Source: Dipteronia dyeriana
Lineage: Eukaryota > Streptophyta > Magnoliopsida > Sapindales > Sapindaceae
Assembly: GCA_032871835.1 (NCBI GenBank)
Contig: CM065303.1
Location: forward strand, 59,558,597 to 59,622,596
Direction of reading: 5' to 3'
DNA: 64,000 nucleotides
Part shown: piece by piece, positions 23,467-35,200 of the stretch
Layout: every line of letters begins with the position of its first letter
Numbering within the stretch: position 1 is the stretch's first letter
Program-made: the position numbers and the translations under genes
Notes under the pieces: model-generated
What the model was told of the DNA's origin: nothing
Seen by the model: the letters and a program-made list of their open reading frames with translations, nothing else
The model's database searches: none

Positions 23467-24515
23467 TTTTTTTTTTAACTGCAATTTATTGAAGTAAAAA
23501 AAACGAAAAGAAAGAACAACAGGGCACACATCCACAAGCCTAAAGGCAAACAAAAACAGAACAACAAAACCCCCTACAAGAAGAACACTGCACCAAAGAA
23601 ACCCAAATAGACAAAACAGCCATACCAAAATCACAAACAAACCCAGAAAGGAAACAGAGCAACCAACAGCAGCATCAAATTGATTCGTCAAACCCCGTAA
23701 AACCTTCAAAACAAAGCTAAACAAAGTAGAGCAACCAGCAGCCAAAACTACAAAAAACAATCACCCGGATTTGCCATACTCGACAAAATCACCTAACATC
23801 CTAGATCCCGACCGACTTCGCTAGCCTATCAGTAAACTGATTTGAATCTCTTGGACTGAAAACCATCTTACCGCCAATACGCTGCAGAAAACAATGAATA
23901 TCATAAATTAATTCCACATGATTTATGTTGCCAACGCCCACCCTATTGATCCAAGAAACAACCATTCTCGAGTCACTCACAATCCCTATAATTATATTCA
24001 CAAAGGAAGGAGAAATAACACATAGCGCACATGCTTTGTGGATTGCAATCAACTCAGCCGAATTTGAATCATGAATCCTAACATAGCAGGAAAACATACA
24101 CAACACTTTACCGTCACAATCCCTCAAAACTCCACCGATTCCAGCCGGACCTGGATTCCCTAAAACAGAGCCATCTACATTGAACTTCAAGTCAGAATTC
24201 ACAGGCAGAATCTAGACAACTCTCATTTTTCTTGATTGGCATAGAATCCACACAAAGATCCTTAATGTTTAGGAGCATAGCAGTCAAGGTTTCCTTAGAA
24301 CCTTTACTCTGGTACTTGAACCACCACACCACCCAAAAGTTCATCATGTCAATTTCTTGCCAAACATTAGTTTCTTTGTCATTGAACATGGCTCAATTCC
24401 TACTCTCACATACCGTCCACACCACCGCATAGAACACCACCTCCCAAGCTCTTAGATATTTTGTAGAAGGCACCTTCCCAACCCAATTTTTCCACCAACT
24501 TGATATAAATTCTTA
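23467..24515 (-). mobile_element. 5'-truncated LINE in copia 3' LTR
   Basis: Poly(T) at 23467-23477 marks the A tail of a minus-strand LINE. Reading leftward along it come the T-rich 3' UTR (23480-23790), the RNase H domain (23801-24202) and the pre-RNase H linker with the VWTVCESRNWAMF motif (about 24370-24430). It ends near 24515, before reaching the zinc-binding and RT regions. Its RNase H is related to that of the two plus-strand LINE fragments but not identical. The target duplication is not clear. Confidence 0.75.
23801..24202 (-). pseudogene. LINE RNase H domain (largely open)
   Basis: This is the best-preserved RNase H of the LINE fragments, about 133 residues without a stop. FNVDGSVLGNPGPAGIGGV holds the first Asp, DSNSAELIAIHKACALC the Glu, IVSDSRMVVSWIN the second Asp, and NQFTDRLAKS the final conserved Asp. 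All four expected acidic positions can be seen. In the full element it is fused C-terminal to reverse transcriptase. Here it lacks everything upstream and has no promoter, so it is treated as a remnant despite the open frame. Confidence 0.75.
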
Positions 24516-25059
24516 TGTTGTCTCTACCCATATTATAAATATCTGGTTATATGATCTTTTGGTTAGATGTCTCTTTTGAACGGTTAGAGAGTTCATTTGG
24601 GTGCAATAGGGTTTTAGGTTTTGTGAGTGATTTTGGTACACACTTTTGTAATCTCCATTGATAATAGTCAAATTTTCTCATCCTCTGTCCATGGATGTAG
24701 GCTATACGTTGAATTACATAAATTTTTCTTGTTCCGCTTTACTTTTATTTTGCCTAATTATTTTGTTTCTTGATAACTTTCACTACATTTTTTACCTAAT
24801 TATTTTGTTTCTTGATAATTTTCACAATATTTATTATTATTGAAATATCACAATAATTTGTGGTTTGTGGAAGGTTACATGAATCGAAGTATAGATTTGA
24901 GGGACATAAGCCAACCTCATCTTGTCAAATTAGTATATACATATATACCTTAATATTGTATTTTATCTTCTTCTTTTTTTCATGTGAGATCATTCTCATC
25001 TTGTCTAGCTTTACATGTGAGTTCTCTAACATGGACTCTCGGTCCATTTTAGGGCTACT

Positions 25060-26788
25060 TGTAACACCCAATGTCTTTCAGGCCCAATTGAAAGGCCCAA
25101 ATTGAAAAAAAAAATGGGATAAGAGTGAAGCAGAAAAGGTATCAGGTGAGTAAGCCTAAATGAATTGCATGGCTGACAGGCAGCTGTGACCTTGGTTAAT
25201 TAGCTCACAACTTCAGTTGTGTCCTTTCATAAGAATATATTATTAGAGGATAAACGTTGTGAGAGCTAGAAAGCAGTAGAATCCAGCAGAAGAAAGGAAA
25301 GAGAAGAAAGGAAAGAGAAGGAGAAGTCAGTGAAGCTCTCTCTCATGATTATAGATTTTAGTTGATTCTTCTTTGATATCCAGTTTCTAATTAGATCTTG
25401 TGATTGTAAGGAAAAGAAGACGAAGGGAACCTAGCATACTCAGTCTGAATTAAGCTTGAAGTCTAAGTTGTGAATGAATTAAGTTTCAGTTTTGTTTTAA
25501 CTCAAGTTTACAGATTTATGCTTTAATTGTTACAAATCATTTTAAGGATTTTATTGCTTTTTATTGCTTTTTATGATTGATGGTGAGTATACAGAGAACT
25601 GAAAGTATATATTTTATGCTTATATTAGCATTCAGAATCAGTATAATATTTTTATGAATTATCAAGAAGAGATTATGATTTTTACAAAAGCACCATGTAT
25701 GTACCCTTCCCCAGTTATGATTATGGTTGGCTTTTGGGGCCGTTCTACACATGTGTATGTCATGAGTCGCTCTACAAGTGCATGACCAGAGAAAGAGAAA
25801 TAGAGTCGATCTGCACTTGTATGACCAGAGAGTCGCACTGCCCGAGCATGACCAGAGAAAGAGCAATTGAGTCGCTCGGTACGGGTATGACCAGAAGTTA
25901 TTCATGACTTGGTGTTTGCCCGAAGTATTTCGGCTTACGTTTTGAGGATATCCCCGGTACGAATTTGGTGTAGAATAAGATTTTATAAAGTATCTTACTC
26001 TTGTTCAGAAAAGTGATGCATTCAGTTTATTCAGTATATTCAGTTTATTAAGTATGAAAGTAGATATATTATCTTATACCATGTATTGCTGAATGCTTAT
26101 TGTAAAGTGGTTTAGAAAAGTGTTTTTTAAAAGTTTTCATTCACTCACTGGACGTTAGCGCTCATCCTTTCACTCTTAAATATTTATCCAGGTAGCTGCT
26201 CGGTTGTGAGGACTCAAAAGTTTTGAGGTGGGCCACTCGATGACATCATGAAGTATAAAAGTCATGCATTTTAAATTGTCCTGTACATATTTAGAAATAT
26301 GAGGTAGGCATGGTCGGGACGGTAGGCATGGTCGGGACTGTAAAATGGTCGGGAGGGTAGGCATGGTCAGAACGTGGTCGGAATTCTACTCGGTCTGTTC
26401 GGCCTACTCGGCCTACTTGACCTATTCGGCCCACTTGACCTACTCCACCCACATGGCATATTCGGTCTACTCGGCCTACTCGGGTTTCTTACTCGGCCAG
26501 TTCGGTTTCCCACTCGGGATGGACTGGTTACTTAGTTTTTAAAGTAGTCAGTTTTTGGTCCGATCAGTCTTTTTTTGACAAACTTTTGTAACAAACGAAA
26601 ATATGAAAAGAAATTACAATTATGTACATTTTGCACTCTCCAATATTCTCCTTACATTTTGTTTGTTTAAAAGCAAGTATTTCCTATGGAAATCTTAGTA
26701 GAAAGTCCTTTTTATCATGATAGTAAAAGTTCAGCCCACAAGGTCTCCCTAGTACTCAAGAGAGATGAGTCGGGGTGGTTCTGTGTCA
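25060..26788 (+). repeat. Solo LTR of gypsy family A with 5-bp duplication
   Basis: A 1,729-bp LTR from TGTAACACCC to GTGTCA, flanked on both sides by CTACT (25055-25059 and 26789-26793). Neither flank carries a primer site or polypurine tract, so it is a classical solo LTR left by LTR-LTR recombination. It shares the internal arrays of the other copies and is closer in end structure to the copy at 1-1669 than to the inner element, because it lacks the ~46-bp duplication near the LTR end. Confidence 0.92.
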
Positions 26789-26962
26789 CTACTAATGGCA
26801 TATGTATGTGCATCCATTCTAGGACTACATTAATGGCATAATTTACATATCATTGTATATCTTGAAAATCACAATTTTTGTGAACCTTCTACAAATATTT
26901 CTTCACAAATCGGCTTCATCAAAGGCATTTCCAGTATTTACATATCATTTTCAATGGTGATC

Positions 26963-27261
26963 TGATAAGATAATTTCTGGCAAAATAAGAAAGAAAGAGC
27001 AGAGGAAAGACAAAGAGAGGAAGAGACAATATTTGATAATTATATATCTTTTTATTGAATTGAAAAGAGCCTTATATAGGCTTACAGATTGCAACTGCTA
27101 CTGAGAACCAGTAATACAACTGACCCACTAACAATATGATCCCGAACAAACGGAAACCAATAACAACTAAATTATTTGACCCTGACTTGGTCATTCTACA
27201 GCTGACAGCCGAACTTCCAGGCACAGTTTGCATGGCCTGCTTGTGAATTGAGCTTCTATCA
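26963..27261 (-). repeat. 3' LTR of outer chromovirus
   Basis: 299 bp, TGATAGAAGC...TTATCA on the minus strand. By eye it differs from the 5' LTR by five substitutions and lacks 31 bp present there (near 40206-40245). Confidence 0.92.
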
Positions 27262-27275
27262 TTTCCCTTCCCTTA
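27262..27275 (-). other. Polypurine tract of outer chromovirus
   Basis: On the minus strand the purine string AAGGGAAGGGAAA abuts the 3' LTR start TGATAG, the expected plus-strand primer site. Confidence 0.8.
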
Positions 27276-30200
27276 AAATTTCCTTATCCTCAAGGAAGAA
27301 ATTAGGATACATTTTAGCAAAATGCCTTTTATTCTCCCATGTCACGTCCTCACGAGGAGCACCCACCCATTTGACAAGAACTTCACTCTTGGGACGATAA
27401 CGATCCTTCTGAACAACTCGAGAGTCTAAGATCGCCTCAGGTTGAGGTAAAATTGTGGAGTTGCTATTAATAGGCGGAAGAGAAGGTAAAGCTGGAACAC
27501 CTGATCCTATACACTTCTTTAAAAGACTGATGTGAAAAATGTCACGAATTAAGGACCCAGCGGGGAGTTCCAGTTTATAAGCCACAGAACCAACACGGGC
27601 AAGAATCTTGTATGGTCCAAAGTAACGAGGTTCTAATTTAAGAGAACCCCGAAAGACTACAAACTGTTGCCGATATGGTCGTAACCTGAGGTATACAAAA
27701 TCACCAACCTCGAAAGTAATTTCTCTACGATTCTGATCTGCCTGTGTCTTCATTCGATCACGGGCAGCAATCAAATTGTGACGTAACTGGCGTAAAATCT
27801 CCTCTCTGGTGCGTAAGAAGTCGTCCACAACCTGAATATTGGTGGTGCCTGGCATGTAAGAAAGCAAGCTTGGTGGAGCAGTGCCATACACTGCTTCAAA
27901 AGGGGACATTCCAATGGTAGTATGTATGGATGTATTGTAACTATACTCTGCCCATAAAATCCAATCAAACCATTTTTTTGGTTGATCACTAGTGAAACAA
28001 CGCAAATATTGTTCCAAAGTTCGATTGACGACCTCAGTTTGTCCATCCGATTGTGGATGGTAACTTGAACTCATGCACAACTTGTTACCTTGTAATTTGA
28101 ACAGATTTTTCCAAATGGCACTTACAAAGACCCGGTCACGGTCACTTACTATTGAAATATGAACTCCATGTAGTCGGACAATTTCTCGTACAAAAGCCGT
28201 TGCAACTGAAGTGAATGTGTATGGTTTTTTAAAGGCATAAAATATGCGTATTTTGTTAACCGATCGACAACCACCATTAGGACCATGTAACCTTGAGAGG
28301 AGGGTAACCCATCAATAAAATCCTTTGACACCTCTGTCCATACTTTCTTCGGAACTGATAACGGTTGTAGCAACCCGGCTAGTCAAAGGGTCTCAGTCTT
28401 GCAACGTTGACAGGTGTCACAACTGCGAATGAACTCTTTGACCGCAGTTCGCATACCAGGGCATGAAAACTTGTTTTGAGTCAGCTGAGAGTTTTGAGGT
28501 ACCCGAAATGCCCACCTGTGGGAGATGAGTGACCTTCTGATAAAACTGTAGGAAGCAGAGATGAATTGGAATTCAACAACAGCCGCCCATCTTTCATCCA
28601 AAGTCTATCACGTTTTGAGCACCGTGACAATTCAGATGTTGACAGCGATTTGTAGAAGGGATCCTGACTGACCTCTTCTCTTAGCTTCTCCTACCAATCT
28701 GCCACTGGTAAAGAAATTGTAAGAGGTTAAAATTCAGCCACACGTGATAAAGCATCTGCTCACTGGTTTTCTTTCCCTTTCTTATACCAGATTGTATAAT
28801 CGTATTCTAGGATCTTTGGTAACCATCTTGTTTACGCCGGAGTCGTGATTCGCTGCTCCAATAGGAACTTAAGGCTATGTTGATCAGTTTGGATGATGAA
28901 GTGCCATCCGAGAAGGTATGGTCGCCATTTATAGACCGCTTTGACGATAGGTAGCATCTCCCTTTCATAGGTGGAAAGGGATAGGGTCGTTCCTTTCAGT
29001 GTCTTGTTATAGAAGGCAATAAGACGGTTGTTTTGTGACAGAATAACTCCGACTCTGATTCTTGAAGCGTCACATTCGACAACGAAGGCTTGGGTAAAGT
29101 CTGGCAGCTGTAGAATTGTTGGTGCGGTGAGAGCTGTCTTTAACTGTTGAAAAGAACTTTCAGCTTCAGGAGACCAGTGAGCCATGTTTTGATAATAGTC
29201 GTGTCAACAGAGCTGTGATTCCCCCGAACCCACGAATGAACTTCCTGTAATACCCGACCAACCCAAGAAATCCATGAACCCCACGAGTTGATGTGGGAAC
29301 CGGCCAATCAAGAACAGCCCGGATCTTGGTAGGGTCGACGGCCACACTTGCAAAAGAAATGATATGCCCCAGATAGTCCACCTGTAAGACTCCAAACCTA
29401 CATTTTGATTGTTTTGCAAATAAACTATGAGTTGAAAGTATTTGCAAGACAATACGGAGGTGTTGTAGATGTTCTTTCCACGTTTTACTGTATATTAGTA
29501 TGTCATCAAAGAAGACTAACATAAATTGTCTGAGGTGAGGTCGGAAGATGTCGTTCATGAGGCTCTGAAAAGTAGATAGAGCATTGGTCAATCCGAATGG
29601 CATTACCACAAACTCGTAATGCCTTTCATGTGTGCGAAAAGATGTTTTATGCACGTCTTCGGGCTTCACACGGATTTGATGGTAACCTGCTCGCAAATCC
29701 AATTTATTGAAATATTTGGCTCCGTGAAGTTCGTCTAGTAATTCATCTATTACCGGAATTGGGTACTTATCCTTGATAGTAATGTTGTTTAGTGACCAGT
29801 AGTCGATACAAAATCACCATGATCCATCCAATTTTTTAACAAGCAAAATCGGAGACGAAAAGGGACTATGAATATGCCTTAAACCAGAGTCAAGAAAATC
29901 ATGTATCATCCTTTCAATTTTGGCTTTTTGGTAATGTGGGTACCGGTATGGATGCACACTGATCGGGCCATGGTTGGGTTGAAGCAGAATCTGATGGTCA
30001 TGAGAGCGGGCTGGTGGTAATTGTGTAGGGGCTTGGAAGACATGGGAAAATTTAGAGAGTAGCTGTGAAAGGCGGATGTGGAGGTAATTCTTCTGTGTTT
30101 GTGTTTGAAACCATGTGCAAAAAGAAACCCACACCTGTCGTGTGCAAGAGTTCTTAATTGGTGAGTGGCATCAAGAGAGGCATTTGTAAACCGTGGAATG

Positions 30201-30506
30201 TATGGGATTGACCTTCATGCTTAAAGGTCATTGTGAGTTTGCGGTAATCAGTTTCGATTGGTCCCAATGTTTCCAACCATTGAACTCCCAAAACGACCTG
30301 GCACGTGGCGATCGGAAGTACATAAAAATCTGCCTGAACTGGGTGGTTCTGAATAATCAAAGTGAGGCCCAAACAGCGTCCTGAGCAATCAATTTTCTCT
30401 CAGTTTCCAACCATGACCTGGAGAATTTTATCCTTGACTACCAGCAGCCCAAATTTAGTCACCACAGATTGTTCGAGGAAGTTGTGAGTGCTTCCTCCAT
30501 CAATAA
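27270..30506 (-). pseudogene. pol of outer chromovirus (protease to chromodomain)
   Basis: Starting right at the nested insertion, the protease active-site motif IDGGSTHNF (30506-30480) opens this part. Protease continues to 30154. RT starts at 30134, with RAGYHQIRV and PFGLTNAL at 29690-29590 and the catalytic FFDDILIYS near 29510. RNase H follows at 29185-28832 (ECDAS and YEREML motifs). The integrase zinc region (CDTCQRCK) lies near 28400 and the integrase core at 28373-28149 (VVVDRLTKYA). YHPQSDGQTEVVNR opens the open segment 28080-27259, which ends with a chromodomain (VLVKWVGAPREDVTWE). A chromodomain steers integration to marked chromatin. At least three frameshifts and several stops separate the segments. 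Confidence 0.85.
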
Positions 30507-32234
30507 TGACAGGACCCACCCCGACTCCTCTCTCTTTAGTAAGAGGGAGGCCCTGCGGGCTGCCCCGACTCCTCTCTCTTGAGTACGAGGGAAACCCTAT
30601 GGGCTCTACATTTACTAGCATGATAAAAGGACTTTCTGCTGATATTTTCATAGGAAATACTTGCTATTAATCAAACAAAATGTAAGGAGAATATTGGAGA
30701 GTACAAAATGTACATAATTGCAATTCCTTTACATATTTTCGTTAGTTAAAATATTTTTATCAAAAATGACCGTTAGGACCAAAAATCGACCACTTTAAAA
30801 ACTAAGTAACCAGTCATCCCGAGTGGGAAATGGAACAGGCCGAGTAAAAAATCTGAGTAGGCCGAGTAGGCCGAGTAGGCCGAGTAGACCGAATAGGCCA
30901 TGTGGGCCGAGTAGGTCAAGTGGGCCGAGTAGGTCGAATAGACCGAGTAGAAATCCGACCACGTTTTGACCATGCCTACCATTCCAACCATGCCTACCGT
31001 CCCGACCATACCTATCATCCCGACCATGCCTTTCATTCCGACCATGCCGACCTCACATTTCTAAATATGCATAGAAAATTAAAAATGCTTGATTTTTATG
31101 CTTCTTGATGTCATTGAGTAGCCCACCTTAAAACTTCTGAGTCCGCACAACCGAGCAGCTTCCTGGATAAATATTTAAGAGTGAAAGGATGAGCGCTAAC
31201 GCCCAGTGAGTGAATGAAAACTTTTAAAAACACTTTTCTAAACCACTTTACAATAAGCATTCAGTAATACATGGTATAAGATAATATATCTACTTTCGTG
31301 CTGAATAAATTGAATGCTTCTCTTAGCTGAACAAGAATAAATACTTTATAAAATCTTAATCTGCACCAAATTCGTACCGGGGATATCCTTAATACGTAAG
31401 CCGAAATACTTTAGGCAAACGCAGAGTCATGAATAACTTCTGGTCATACCCGTGCAGAGCGACTCAATTACTCTTTCTCTGGTCAATACACGGGCAGAGC
31501 GACTCTCTGGTCATACACTTGCAGAGTGACTCAATTACTCTTTCTCTGGTCAATACACGTGCAGAGCGACTCATGACATACACATGTGTAGAACGGCCCC
31601 AAAAGCCAACCATAATCATAACTGAGGAAGGTACATGGTGCTTTTATAGAAATCATAATCTCTTCTTGATAATTCATAAAAATAATATAATTTTTCTGAA
31701 TGCTAATATAAGCATAAAATATATACTTTCGGTTCTCTGTATACTCACCATCAATCATAAAAAGCAATAAAAAGCTTAAAATGATTTGTAGAAATTAAAG
31801 CATAAAACTGTAAACTTGAGTTAAAAACAAAACTGAAACTTAATTCACTCACAACTTAGACGTCAAGCTTATCTCAGACTGAGTATGCTAGGTTCCCTTC
31901 GTCTTCTTTCCCTATCAATCACGAGATCCAATTAAAAATTGGATATCAAAGAAGAATCAACTGAAATCTGTAATCACGAGAGCTTCACTGACTTTTCTCT
32001 TTTTTTCTCTTTCCTTTCTTTCGCTTGATTCTACTGCTTTCTAGCTCTCACAACATTTATCCTCTTATATATATACTTATGGAAGGACACAGCTGAAGTT
32101 GTGAGCTAATTAACCAAGCTCACAGCTGCCTGTCAGCCATGCATTTCACTTGGCTTACTCACCTGATGCCTTTTCTGCTTCACGCTTATCCCATTTTTTT
32201 TTCAAATTGGGCCTGAAAGACATTCGGTGTTACA
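30507..32234 (-). repeat. 3' LTR of inner chromovirus (family A)
   Basis: 1,728 bp. It contains an array of about five 18-bp ATGCCTACCGTCCCGACC-type units (30968-31055), a 9-bp TAGGCCGAG array (30840-30955) and the ~39-bp GAGTCGCTCTGC units (31440-31575). Near its end (30520-30605) a ~46-bp segment is tandemly duplicated. Confidence 0.93.
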
Positions 32235-32250
32235 ATTCACCCCTCCATAT
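32235..32250 (-). other. Polypurine tract of inner chromovirus
   Basis: ATGGAGGGGTGAAT on the minus strand, touching the first base of the 3' LTR and about 20 bp after the end of the gag-pol frame. Confidence 0.75.
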
Positions 32251-32270
32251 AAGAATTTCATCCTCGAAAT

Positions 32271-35200
32271 TTACTTGCTTAGCCAAAACAGATGGGGATG
32301 CTGAGTCCGCATCTGATCTTCATGTTCCCAAGTCACCTCTTCCACTGCATGATTTATCCATAACACTTTACAAGAGGAATGACCTTTGTACGTAATACGT
32401 GTTCCTCTTCATAAGTTAAATCTTCTCTTAACTTCACTGGTTGCTTGGTTAAAACATGCATAGGGCGACTATATATTTTCGAAGCATAGAAACATGAAAT
32501 GCATCATGAATTCTTGAAAGTTCTGAAGGCAACGCTAAACAGTATGCCACTACTCCTACTCGGGCAATGATCTCATACGAACCAATGTATCGTGGACTTA
32601 ACTTACCACGTCTTCCAAATCGAAGTATCCTTTCCAAAGCAAAATTCATAGGAATACATAGTCACCTACTTTAAATTCAAGTTCCCTTTTCCGCTTATCT
32701 GTATAGCTTTTCTGCCTATCTTGAGCAACCTTTAATCTGTCTCTGATTATTCTGATATTTTCTGTTGTGACTTGAACAAGTTCTGGACCTAACAACTTTC
32801 TCTCGACTACTTCATCCCAACACACCGGTGTTCTGCATTTTCTTCCATATAGAGCTTCATAAGGTGCCATTTCGATGCTAGCATGATAACTGTTATTGTA
32901 GGCAAATTCTATCAAAGGTATATATACATCCCAACTACCTTTCAAATTCATCACACACGCCCGAAGCATATCCTCTAATGTCTGAATAGTACGTTCCGAT
33001 TGACCATCAGTCTGCGCATGAAAAGCAGTACTAAAATGCAATCTAGTTCCCAAAACTTCTTGTAAACTAGGCTAAAATCTAGATGTAAACCGAGGATCTC
33101 TATCTAACACTATGGATACCAGTGCGCCATGAAGATGAACTATTTCATTTACATAAATTTTGGCTAATCTGTCAAGAGAGTAAGTAATACCGATTGGCAG
33201 AAAGTGTGCAGACTTTGTAATTCGGTCAATGATCACCCATATACTGTCGTGACCACTTTGACTACGAGGGAGTCCTACCATAAAATCCATGGTAACATGT
33301 TCCCATTTCCATTCGGGAATAAAAAGTGGTTGTGATAGTCCTGCTGGTTTATGATGTTCTGCCTTGACTTGCTGACAAATCAAACATTTAGAGACAAATT
33401 CTGCTATCTCTCTTTTCATACCTTGCCACCAGTAATGCTCTTTTAAAGTACGATATAATTTAGTACTTCCTGGATGCATTGCATAAGCTGAAAAGTGAGT
33501 TTTCTCTAAAATTTCATTCTTGAGTTAATTAATGTTTGGCACACACACTCTGTTACCTAGAACTAATATACCTTCACTTCTCACTATAAAATCAGCTCGT
33601 AAGTTTTTCTGTACTTCTTCTTTCAATTTAACTAAATAAGAATCTTGAGTTTGCGATTCCCGTATACGATCAATCAAAATAGGTCTAACCTGAAAGGTAG
33701 CCAGTAATGCTCCACAATCTCGCGCTTCTAGCTTAACTCTCAACGCTCTTAATTCAGCTAATAATGGAAGCTGAAGATTATTTACCTTCCAATTCATCCT
33801 CAAATGAGCCATAGAACTTGAAGACTTTCTACTGAGTGCATCTGCCACCACATTTGCCTTACAAGGATGATATTCAATCGTACAGTCATAATCTTTAATC
33901 AACTCAATCCATCTTCTTTGTCTCAAATTTAGTTCCTTCTGAGTGAAAAGTTACTGCAAGCTTTTATGATCTGTATAAATCTGACAAGTGACCCCATATA
34001 AGTAATGCCTCCAAATTTTTAATGCAAACATCACTGCAGCAAGCTCTAGATCATGGGTTGGGTAATTCTGTTCACGCTTCTTTAATTGTCTTGATGCATA
34101 AGCTATCACTTTCCCATGTTGCATCAAAATGCAACCCAAACCATGTTTAGATGCATCACTGTAAACCATAAATCCATCACTTCCGGTTGGAAGAGCAAAT
34201 ATTGGAGCAGAAGTCAATCTCTCCTTGAGTTCTTAAAAACTCTTTTCACAAGCTTCTGACCACTCAAACTTCACATCCTTCTGAGTTAATCTTGTTAACG
34301 GTGAGGCTATTTTAGAAAATCCCTCTACAAATCTTCGATAGTAACTTGCTAAACCCAAGAAACTTCTAATTTCAGTCACACTAACTGGTCGTTCCAAATT
34401 CACTATAGCTTCAACCTTTTGAGGATCAACATAAATACCATCACCAGAAATCATATGGCCAAAAAATGTAACTCTATCGAGCCAGAATTGACACTTGCTA
34501 AATTTGGCATAAAGTTGATTCTCTCTCAAGGCTTGTAGAATAATCTCTAAATGCTCTGCATGCTCCATCTCATCTTTAGAATATATCAAAATGTCATCAA
34601 TGAACACGATAACAAATTTGTCTAGATAAGGATGAAATACCCTATTCATCAAATCCATAAAAATTGTTGGAGCATTTGTTAATCCAAAAGGCATAACTAG
34701 AAACTCATAATGCCCATAACGAGTTCTGAAAGCGGTCTTTGGTATATCACAGTTTCTAATCCTCAATTGGTGATAACCTGTTCGTAAATCTATTTTGGAG
34801 AATACCTTTGCTCCCTGAAGCTGATCGAATAAGTCATCAATATGTGGGAGTGGGTATTTATTACGCACCGTTGCTTTATTCAATTGCCGGTAATCGATGC
34901 ATAAACGAAATGTTCCATATTTCTTCTTAACAAACAGAACTGGCGCTCCCCATGGTGACACACTAGGTTTAATAAAATTCTTGTTCACCAATTCTTCTAA
35001 TTGAATCTTCAACTCTTTCAATTCTGTTGGAGCCATTCTATAAGGTGGAATAGAAATTGGAGTTGTGCCTGGGACCAAATCTATCACAAACTCAATATCT
35101 CTATCTGGTGGTAATCCATGAAGATCTTCAGGAAATACATCTGGAAATTTCCTTACCACCGATATATCTTCTAGTTTTACCTCACTATCCCGAGTATCAA

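Larger units (their letters stand above)
19100..24852 (+). mobile_element. Degenerate Tnt1-like Ty1/copia element with two insertions
   Basis: Pieces of gag, protease, integrase, reverse transcriptase and RNase H appear in copia order on the plus strand and end in a 3' LTR. The element is cut by an unrelated insertion at 21368-22906 and by a LINE in its 3' LTR (23467-24515). No 5' LTR was found. Phrases such as HSDLWGP and SGSAISWKA are typical of the Tnt1/Tork-type copia lineage. Stops are present throughout. Confidence 0.75.
23435..24852 (+). repeat. 3' LTR of Tnt1-like element, split by a LINE
   Basis: Starts TGTTATTATTTGGC after a degraded purine tract and resumes after the LINE near 24516. 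The phrase CATGGATGTAGGC near 24690 is the U5 signature of Tnt1-type LTRs. The end near CACA at 24852 is approximate. Net LTR length is about 370 bp, normal for this group. A 31-bp sequence is directly repeated at 24753-24783 and 24795-24825. Confidence 0.6.
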
